Part shown: positions 45,743-52,603 of the stretch, piece after piece
Layout of the letters: every line of letters starts with the position of its first letter
How positions within the stretch are numbered: position 1 is the stretch's first letter
Origin: JAGXKT01 sp964531695
GTDB taxonomy: Bacteria; Planctomycetota; Phycisphaerae; SM23-33
Direction of reading: 5' to 3'
Length of the DNA stretch: 64,000 nt
NCBI GenBank assembly: GCA_964531695.1
Contig: CAZHEH010000010.1
Location: 1-64,000 of the forward strand
The notes under the pieces: generated by a model
What the model was told of the DNA's origin: nothing
What the model saw: the letters and a program-made list of their open reading frames with translations, nothing else
Database searches by the model: none
Translations under genes and position numbers: made by a program

Positions 45743-48115
45743 ATGCATCGCGCCGCCGCACGGCGAATCGGGCCGAGAAGGAGCAGCGGACGCCCGCCGG
45801 TCGGTGCTGCGAGCACCGTCGAGGCCGTCAGCCGGCGGGTCCTCGCTTCGGGCCGGGAACACGGAACGTTGGGCAAGCAAAAGATAACCTCGCCGGGCAT
45901 CCTGCTGATCGCCGTATGTGTTTGCTCCGGGGGCATTTTTCTACTTGACCGCTTCGCGCTTGAGCCGCAGGTCGACTCCGAGCGACAGGCCGCACTCCAG
46001 GAACAGGCCCTCCGAGCCGAGAGCGCGGCGCAGGCCGTCATCGCCTCAAAACGCGAGGCGCTGGCGACCGCGTGCTCCGTTTGGGCGAGCCGAGTCGCGC
46101 TCGCCGGACTGCCCGAGGGGAAGTCCGGGCGCGAGGCCTTCAGCGCCTTCGGCGCCTCGGCCCTGGCCGAGGGCGGGGTCGACTTCGCCTGGATCGGTCG
46201 GGCCGGCGAGCCGCCTGACCTCGCTTGGTCCCGCAAGGGCGAGGGCCCGCAGCAAGGCGGCCGGCCGATCGTCGAACTGCCGTCCTCTCCAGAAAGCGGC
46301 GATCCGGCGGCCGGGCTGATGCGTGTGGGCAGCGAGGCGGCCCTCGTTGCCGGGCATCCGCTGGAAGGCCCGGAAGGCCGTCGGCTCTGGGTGGGTCAAT
46401 ACCTGGACGCCGATCTGCTGGACGCCGCGGGAAAGGCCGCGGGCGGCACGCTCGTGCGTGTGGCGGACACCCGACTGCCGCAAGGCATGTCGGACAGCTC
46501 GAACCGATCCCAAACGATGTGGACGGCCGACGGCGATACGCTGGCGGTGGCCTGGCCGATGCGCGACGCATCGGGCGAGACCCTCGGCTATCTTCGTGCG
46601 GACATCCCCTCGGGACACGTGCGCCGCCAGGCCGAGGTGGCGCAGCGCAACGCGACCATCGTCCTGGTGCTTTCCACGGGTCTGTGCGCCCTGATCGTCG
46701 TGGCCGTGCATGTGCTGATCGCCGGTCCGGTCATCCGTCTGCTCGGGCGGATTCAGCGGATGGAAAGCGGCGAGGAGACGGTGGACGACCTGACGCGAGA
46801 CCTGCACGGCGAGCCGCGCATCCTGGCCCGCCGGCTGGAGTCCACCTTCGAGAAGCTCGCCAGCATGAGCAAAAGGGATCAGCTTACGGCGCTGGCCAAC
46901 CGGCGGCACTTCGAGCAGGTGCTCGACGCGTTCTACCACCAGGCGCGGCGGTACAACCGGCCGCTGTCGCTGATCATGCTGGACATCGACTTCTTCAAGG
47001 CCATCAACGACGCCGGCGGACATCATGCGGGCGATGAGTTGCTCAAGGATGTCGCGGCCGCCATCGAGAAGATCTGTCGCAAGGCGGACCTGCCGGCGCG
47101 CCTGGGCGGGGATGAATTCGCGATCCTGCTGCCGGAGACACCCGCCGACAAGGCCGCCGCAATGGCCGAGCGCGTCCGCAACGAGATCTCCATGCGTACC
47201 GTGATGGTCCGCGGCACCGAGGCGAACGTGACCACGTCGGTCGGCATCGCCGACCTCAACGCCGGGGAGATCGACTCGCCGGACGGCATGCTCTCGCTGG
47301 CCGACCGTGCGATGTACGCCGCGAAGGACAAGGGCCGCAACCGCATCTTCCAGGCCCACGACCTCGATGGCTGCTCCCTGAGCGGCGAAGCCGCCGACGG
47401 CGGCGACATGGACGTTCTGAGCAAGAAGCTCATCGGGCTGGACACCCAGTTCAAGGACATGTTCGTCCAGGGGCTCGAGGAGATCATGGAGATCCTCGCC
47501 CACCGGGACCCGCACATGGCGGCTCACGCCCGCAAGGTGCAGCACTATGCCGTGCAGATCGCCCACGAGATGGAGCTGCCCGACCGCGTGATCAAGCGGC
47601 TGCGGATCGGGGCCATGCTCCACGACATCGGCATGCTTGCCATGCCCGATTCGGTCCTGCTGTGCGAGAAGCGGCTCGACGAGGGCCAGCTCCGCATGAT
47701 GCGTCGCCACCCGCTGCTGAGCGTGCGCATCATGGAGGGCATGGAGTTCCTCGAGCAGGAGATCCCCACCGTCCGCTATCACCACGAGAACTATGACGGT
47801 TCGGGCTACCCCGAGGGGCTGGCCGGTGCGGCCATCCCGCTCACCGCGCGCATCCTCGCCGTCGCCGACGCCTTCGACGCCATGACCTCCCCGCGAACGT
47901 TCCGCTCGGCCAAGAGCATCAGCGAAGCCCTCAGCGAGCTGCGAAAGAGCGTCGGCGTGCAGTTCGACCCCGCCGTTGTCGAGGCCTTCGTCAACGTGGC
48001 CGGGCGCCTCGGCGAGCGACTGACCGAGGTGCAGGTGAGCGACCGTGAGGAACACCCCGACGAGCCCGAAGCCCCGGCCGACGATGCCGAGGCCGTGGCG
48101 GCCCGCAATTCGTAG
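45743..48115 (+). CDS. Membrane-anchored GGDEF + HD-GYP protein (c-di-GMP synthesis and breakdown)
   Basis: 790 residues. TM1 (about 50-68) and TM2 (about 310-330) flank a periplasmic sensor region. The GGDEF domain (about 385-535) has intact LGGDEF and, five residues upstream, RKAD, the RxxD inhibitory I-site, so product-inhibited diguanylate cyclase activity is expected. The HD-GYP domain (about 575-745) has HDIGMLAMPD, YHHENYDGSGYPEGL and the metal-binding His pattern of c-di-GMP phosphodiesterases. One protein may thus make and destroy the messenger. The ATG at 45743 gives an Arg-rich leader with no good ribosome site; a TTG at 45869 (GKQKITSPG) directly before TM1 is a real alternative. 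A sigma-28-like promoter lies just upstream. Confidence 0.9.
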   Translation: MHRAAARRIGPRRSSGRPPVGAASTVEAVSRRVLASGREHGTLGKQKITSPGILLIAVCVCSGGIFLLDRFALEPQVDSERQAALQEQALRAESAAQAVIASKREALATACSVWASRVALAGLPEGKSGREAFSAFGASALAEGGVDFAWIGRAGEPPDLAWSRKGEGPQQGGRPIVELPSSPESGDPAAGLMRVGSEAALVAGHPLEGPEGRRLWVGQYLDADLLDAAGKAAGGTLVRVADTRLPQGMSDSSNRSQTMWTADGDTLAVAWPMRDASGETLGYLRADIPSGHVRRQAEVAQRNATIVLVLSTGLCALIVVAVHVLIAGPVIRLLGRIQRMESGEETVDDLTRDLHGEPRILARRLESTFEKLASMSKRDQLTALANRRHFEQVLDAFYHQARRYNRPLSLIMLDIDFFKAINDAGGHHAGDELLKDVAAAIEKICRKADLPARLGGDEFAILLPETPADKAAAMAERVRNEISMRTVMVRGTEANVTTSVGIADLNAGEIDSPDGMLSLADRAMYAAKDKGRNRIFQAHDLDGCSLSGEAADGGDMDVLSKKLIGLDTQFKDMFVQGLEEIMEILAHRDPHMAAHARKVQHYAVQIAHEMELPDRVIKRLRIGAMLHDIGMLAMPDSVLLCEKRLDEGQLRMMRRHPLLSVRIMEGMEFLEQEIPTVRYHHENYDGSGYPEGLAGAAIPLTARILAVADAFDAMTSPRTFRSAKSISEALSELRKSVGVQFDPAVVEAFVNVAGRLGERLTEVQVSDREEHPDEPEAPADDAEAVAARNS

Positions 48116-48310
48116 AGCCCCCGCGGTCCGGGCCCGCCGGATCGCATCTCACTCGTCCATCTCGGCGTCCTCGTCGCCTGCGTCCCCCCTCGGCCTCGGA
48201 ATCCGGGACATCCTCGCACGGCCCCGTCTCTCTGGGGACATGCAGCGCCTCGCGATGGGCTTCGCTCAGTACCGCCGGGCGCAGAATTTCGCTCTTCCCG
48301 GCCGCTGCCG

Positions 48311-48316
48311 TACAAT
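48311..48316 (+). promoter_or_regulatory. Possible -10 element very close to the M48 peptidase start
   Basis: TACAAT ends only nine bases before the ATG at 48326, so a transcript from it would be leaderless or nearly so. The gene has no visible ribosome-binding site, which fits. A weak -35 (TTCGCT) stands 17 bases upstream. Confidence 0.35.
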
Positions 48317-48325
48317 TCGGCGACC

Positions 48326-49771
48326 ATGCAGATTGTCGTTCTGGCCGGACTGATCCTCTCCATGGCGTTCGTGGAGCCCGAGCTCAGCGGCGAACTCGTC
48401 CCCCCGGGTCCGCTGACGCCCTGGTTCCTGTGCGCGTACACGGCAGTGGCGGCAATCCTCACCGCCCTGAACACCCTCCTGTCCCGCCGGGCCCTGCGGC
48501 ACTGGGGCGGCATGCCGCGAGGCGTCCGCCGTCGCCATACCATCCTGACGGCCATGGCAAACCTCTGGCTCGTGCTCGGCTCGGCGGCCGTGCTGTTCTC
48601 GGGATACGGCCGCTGGCTGGCCGAGCGGGCGGCCACAAATCCCCTGCCGCTGCTGTACCGGCTGGCCGCCGCGGGGCCCTTCGTCCTGTCCCTGATGGTG
48701 GTGTTGGCGCTGCGGTACCCCTTCTACCGGGCGTACCGGCGTCGCTCCGCCCCGGACCGCCGGCCGTGGAGCGCGAGCGAGTACCTCGGCTACAACGTCC
48801 GCCACCACGTGCTGTTTGCCCTCGTCCCGATCTCGCTGATCCTGCTCGGCCATGATGCCATCGGCCTGTACGCCGAGCCCCGCCTGCCGAACGAGACGTG
48901 GGCGAGCGTGGTGCTCATCGGTGGCCGAGTGGCCGTGGGGCTGGGCGTGTTCTTCCTGGCTCCCGTGATGATCGTCCGCATCTGGCGCACGGAGCGGCTG
49001 GGGCCCACGCCGCTGCGCGGCTCGCTGGAGTCGATCAGCCGGCGGTTGGGGCTGGGCTACCGGGACATGCGAGTATGGAAGTCCAGCGGCGAGATCGCCA
49101 ACGCCGGCGTCATGGGCCTCACGCGGCACGTCCGCTACGTGCTGCTGTCCGACGGGCTGCTGGAGAACATGGACCCGGCCGAGATCGAGTCGATCTTCGC
49201 GCACGAGGCCGGGCACATCGCCGGGCATCACATCTTCTACTCGGCCCTGTTCGCACTTTCCTGCGTGACGCTGTGCAGCGTGGCGGGCTTCTTCGCCGCC
49301 TGGGGGCTGGGGCTGAGCTTGTGGGGCGAGATCGCGTTGACGCTGGCCCTGACGGCGGCGGCGTTCGGGCTCGTGTTCGGCTGGATCAGCCGACGCTTCG
49401 AGCGCCAGTGCGACGTCGCGGCCGCGTGGGCCGTCGGTCGGGAGTACGCCGCGGGCGACCTGCCCGATCCCGCGGGCGAGGCGAACCCGGCCGGTGACGC
49501 GGCGCAGCCCGGCGATGCCGACCCGATGCGGGTCCCCCCGGCGGGGGCCGCGCTGTTCGCGCGATCGCTCCAGCACGTCGGTCGGCTCAACGCCATCCCC
49601 GCCACGCAACCGAACTGGCGGCACGGCTCCATCGCCCGACGAGTCAGCTACATCCTGTGGCTCAGCAGCCGCGGCGGCACGCGGCGCGAGATCGACCGGA
49701 CGGTCCGGTGGATCAAGGTCGGTATCTGGCTGGCGGTCGCGCTGTCGGCGGCGGCGTTCGTCTTCCTCTAG
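48326..49771 (+). CDS. M48 family zinc metallopeptidase, integral membrane
   Basis: 481 residues with hydrophobic segments at the N-terminus (VVLAGLILSMAF), near 30-50, 75-95, 110-132, 155-175 and 195-215, and again around 305-355. The zinc site is HEAGHIAGHH near residue 292, in the family form HExxH, and the third ligand is the Glu of FERQCDVAAA (E-x-x-C-D, near residue 355). This fits the Ste24/HtpX group of membrane peptidases used in membrane-protein quality control. There is no Shine-Dalgarno before the ATG; see the nearby -10 element. It is followed after 26 bases by the short-chain dehydrogenase. Confidence 0.88.
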   Translation: MQIVVLAGLILSMAFVEPELSGELVPPGPLTPWFLCAYTAVAAILTALNTLLSRRALRHWGGMPRGVRRRHTILTAMANLWLVLGSAAVLFSGYGRWLAERAATNPLPLLYRLAAAGPFVLSLMVVLALRYPFYRAYRRRSAPDRRPWSASEYLGYNVRHHVLFALVPISLILLGHDAIGLYAEPRLPNETWASVVLIGGRVAVGLGVFFLAPVMIVRIWRTERLGPTPLRGSLESISRRLGLGYRDMRVWKSSGEIANAGVMGLTRHVRYVLLSDGLLENMDPAEIESIFAHEAGHIAGHHIFYSALFALSCVTLCSVAGFFAAWGLGLSLWGEIALTLALTAAAFGLVFGWISRRFERQCDVAAAWAVGREYAAGDLPDPAGEANPAGDAAQPGDADPMRVPPAGAALFARSLQHVGRLNAIPATQPNWRHGSIARRVSYILWLSSRGGTRREIDRTVRWIKVGIWLAVALSAAAFVFL

Positions 49772-49797
49772 GGACGATCTCAACGGGAGCGGCGAGC

Positions 49798-50628
49798 ATG
49801 GACACGTGCGTGGCAATCGTGACCGGGGCGTCCAGCGGCATCGGCGCCGCGACGGCCCGCGAGTTCGCCAGTCGGGGCTGGTCTGTTGTGCTGGCCGCCC
49901 GCCGGCGCGAGCGGCTCGACGAGGTCGCCGCCGAGTGCCGCCGGGCCGGCGCCCCGGAGGCCCTGCCCGTGCCGACCGACGTGGCGAAGCGCGAGCAAGT
50001 GGACTCCCTCGTCGGGGCCGCCGTCGAGCGGCTTGGGCGCGTCGACGTCATGCTCAACAACGCCGGGCACGGCGTCAGCGCCCGCGTCCACGAGATCACC
50101 GACGAGGCCATGCGCGAGATCGTCGACGTGAACCTGTTCGGGGTGCTCTACGGCTGCCGCGCCGTGGCGCCCGTCATGATGCGGCAGAACAGCGGGCACA
50201 TCTTCAACGTCTCGTCGGTCATCGGCAAGCGGGGTTGCCCGTTCAACGGGGCGTACTCGGCCACGAAGTTCGCCGTCTGCGGGCTCTCGGACGCCCTGCG
50301 CGTCGAGATGCTGCCCTACGGGGTCCGGGTGACGACCCTGTGCCCCGGGCTGACCCGGACCGAGTTCTTCGACCACGTCCGGGGCGGATCGAGCTTGAAC
50401 AGGACCAGCTTCGGGGCTGTCCGCGGCCTCATGCCGCCGGAGAAGATCGCCCGCCGCATCGCCCGCACCGTCGGGAAGAACAAGCCCGAGATCGTCTTCT
50501 CCGTCGGCGGCAAGGTCCTCGTTTGGGTCCACCAACGCTTCCCATGCCTGGCCGACCGGATGATGAAGCTCTATCACGACGCCCTGCTGAAAGCCGGCGA
50601 AGGCGACAGCACCGGCGAACGGTCCTGA
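49798..50628 (+). CDS. Short-chain dehydrogenase/reductase (SDR)
   Basis: 276 residues, start ATG 49798 with GGGAG upstream. A classical SDR: dinucleotide motif TGASSGIGAAT, the NNAG motif (MLNNAGHG), catalytic Ser in VSSVIGKRG and Tyr/Lys in AYSATKFAV. The C-terminal part (KIARRIARTVGKNKPEIVF, then LADRMMKLYHDALLK) resembles lipid- or steroid-modifying SDRs that sit at membranes. Substrate not known. It is probably co-transcribed with the M48 peptidase gene. Confidence 0.93.
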   Translation: MDTCVAIVTGASSGIGAATAREFASRGWSVVLAARRRERLDEVAAECRRAGAPEALPVPTDVAKREQVDSLVGAAVERLGRVDVMLNNAGHGVSARVHEITDEAMREIVDVNLFGVLYGCRAVAPVMMRQNSGHIFNVSSVIGKRGCPFNGAYSATKFAVCGLSDALRVEMLPYGVRVTTLCPGLTRTEFFDHVRGGSSLNRTSFGAVRGLMPPEKIARRIARTVGKNKPEIVFSVGGKVLVWVHQRFPCLADRMMKLYHDALLKAGEGDSTGERS

Positions 50629-50685
50629 ACACCGCTGGCCCGGCTCATGCTTGACCACGCGTGGGGAGCACGCCATGATGGGTTC

Positions 50686-51564
50686 ATGGCCTGCGATAGC
50701 AACGGATTCCGGAAGATGGGGCAGGTGCTGAACAACGCGGGCAGCTCCGCGATCGTGGTCGGCGATGCACGAAACGTGTTGGGGCTTGTGCCGGACGCCG
50801 CTTTCGCCTGCTGCGTCACCAGCCCGCCGTACTGGGGACTGCGAGACTACGACATCGAGGGCCAAGTCGGCGCCGAGGATTCGCTGGCGGAATACCTGGA
50901 GCACTTGGTAGCCATCTTCCGTGAAGTGCGACGCACCCTCGCCGAGGACGGCACGCTGTGGCTCAACATCGGGGACTCCTACACGAGCGGGAATCGAAGG
51001 TGGAGAGCGCCGGACAAGAAGAACCCAGCCCGTGCGATGCGCTACCGCCCGCCGACCCCGGCGGGTCTGAAGCCCAAGGACCTGATCGGCGTGCCTTGGC
51101 GTCTCGCGTTGGCCCTCCAGGCGGACGGCTGGTACCTCCGCTCCGATGTAGTCTGGCACAAGCCGAACTGCCAGCCGGAGTCGGTTCGAGACAGGCCGAC
51201 CCGTGCCCATGAGTATCTGTTCATGCTCACGAGGTCGCAGGACTACTACTACGACCGAGAAGCCATCATGGAGCCCGCCAACGGCAGGGGGCGGCGCAAC
51301 CGCCGCACGGTATGGAACATCAACACCGAACCCAACGGGGAAGCGCATTTCGCCACGTTTCCCGAGGCCCTCGTCGCCCCTTGCATAGCGGCCTCCAGCC
51401 GTCCCGGCAGTGCGGTTCTTGACCCGTTTGCCGGCACGGGAACAGCAGGCATCGCCTGCCAACGCATGGGCCGGCGCTTCATCGGCATCGAGTTGAAGCC
51501 GAAGTACGCCCGGATTGCGGAGCGGCGCCTGGGTCAGGAACTCCTGTATGCCAAGACCTCGTGA
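50686..51564 (+). CDS. DNA (cytosine-N4)-methyltransferase of an XcyI/Cfr9I-like restriction-modification system
   Basis: 292 residues from ATG 50686; ATGs at 50647 and 50716 are alternatives. The catalytic motif IV is TSPPYWGLRDY near residue 45, and the SAM-binding motif I, DPFAGTGTAGIACQRM, comes after it near residue 246. This order is that of the beta class, which covers N4-cytosine and some N6-adenine enzymes. SPPY favours N4-cytosine. The downstream nuclease resembles the XcyI/Cfr9I family, which cuts at CCCGGG, so methylation of that site is inferred. The gene overlaps the nuclease gene by 17 bases. The nuclease is broken, so it may now act as a solitary methylase. Confidence 0.88.
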   Translation: MACDSNGFRKMGQVLNNAGSSAIVVGDARNVLGLVPDAAFACCVTSPPYWGLRDYDIEGQVGAEDSLAEYLEHLVAIFREVRRTLAEDGTLWLNIGDSYTSGNRRWRAPDKKNPARAMRYRPPTPAGLKPKDLIGVPWRLALALQADGWYLRSDVVWHKPNCQPESVRDRPTRAHEYLFMLTRSQDYYYDREAIMEPANGRGRRNRRTVWNINTEPNGEAHFATFPEALVAPCIAASSRPGSAVLDPFAGTGTAGIACQRMGRRFIGIELKPKYARIAERRLGQELLYAKTS

Positions 51565-52519
51565 ACGCGAGTTGCCCGTCCTGGAGCCCAACCTGCAGGT
51601 GTCCTTCTATCACAAGCTCCAGACCATCAGAGGCAGGCATCTACGTGAGGCCCTCCAGCAGGCCTTGGGGGATCTGCCGCTCGAGCTGCTGGACGCCGAA
51701 CTGCGCGACCTGGCGCCTGAGACCGCACTGAGGAAACTCGCCACCCAAGGGCTGCGAGGGGAGGTCTTCTTCCCTGTGCCATGCCTGCTGAAGGCCGGTC
51801 CCAACTTGCTGGGCTACTATCGCCTGCTGTACGGCCTGTCCCAGAAAGAGTTCTACTCAAGCAAGACCTTCGGGCGCTTCAAGCGGCTGGAGGCCGAGGG
51901 CCAACTCGGATCCGTCCGCCCGGAAGAGATGCAGGCCCTTTGCCGCAGTCTTGTCGGGACCGCCGTCAAGCTCGTGCAGGTCATCGACGAACTCACGGTA
52001 GCAACCGTGAACGAGCTGCAGCTCCTGACTCTCGGCGCCCAGCTCAGGGGTAGCGAGAACACGCGAGTCGGCAAGCGCGCAACCAAGGAGGTATTCGATA
52101 TCATCCGCCAGCTCGTGGGCCCGTACCTGGTGGAGGAGACCGCCCGTACGTTGGTGCTGCGAAACGACGCCGGGCGTAGCGTGCTGGTGGAGTTTGCGGC
52201 TGATCCCGACATCTGAATCACCGAGAAGCTGCCCTCCGGCGTCCGCAACCTGGTCTCCGTCGAGATCAAGGGTGGAGCGGACGTATCCAACGTCCACAAC
52301 CGTCTCGGGGAGGCGGAGAAAAGCCACCAGAAGGCCCGCGCACGCGGCTATCACGAATTCTGGACGATCGTCCGGGCGCCGGTATCTGCGGAAGTTGCCG
52401 GAAAAGAGACCCCGACGACCAGTCACCTATTTCGCTTGGATGACTTGGTCCGCCCGCGTTCGAAGGAGCGCTCGCAGTTTCGGGACACGTTGGCGTCGAT
52501 ACTGAGCATTCGCATATAG
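51548..52519 (+). pseudogene. XcyI/Cfr9I-like type II restriction endonuclease, interrupted by an in-frame TGA
   Basis: From ATG 51548 the frame covers 323 sense codons, about the length expected for the family, but codon 223 (52214-52216) is TGA. The frame stays open after it to the TAG at 52517. The stop falls inside the PD-(D/E)xK active site: Asp221 in FAADPDI lies two codons before it and Glu239/Lys241 in SVEIKGG lie after it. Family-like elements include LGYYRLLYGLSQKEFY upstream and NRLGEAEKSHQKARARG downstream. A truncated product would lack the ExK half and be inactive. One substitution (for example CGA to TGA) explains the change. Everything else looks well kept, so the loss is recent or a sequencing error. 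Family assignment is from recall, not from a search. Confidence 0.78.
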
Positions 52520-52589
52520 GGACGCCCTTTGGTGGCGCCGGCGCAGAGGAACCCGCCTGATGACCGCTGGCCCGGCCGGGATTCCGCGG

Positions 52590-52595
52590 TATAAT
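52590..52595 (+). promoter_or_regulatory. Possible promoter -10 next to the GH123-like gene start
   Basis: A perfect TATAAT ends eight bases before the ATG at 52604, again predicting a leaderless or near-leaderless transcript. At 17 bases upstream stands CTGGCC, half-matching a -35 box. No ribosome-binding site is visible. Confidence 0.4.
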
Positions 52596-52603
52596 CGCCG
52601 CTC

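Noticed and set aside
52214..52216. TGA read as selenocysteine or as a recoded sense codon in the nuclease
   Set aside because: Many genes in the window end with TGA, ruling out a changed code, and the family has no selenocysteine there. A point mutation or sequencing error is simpler.
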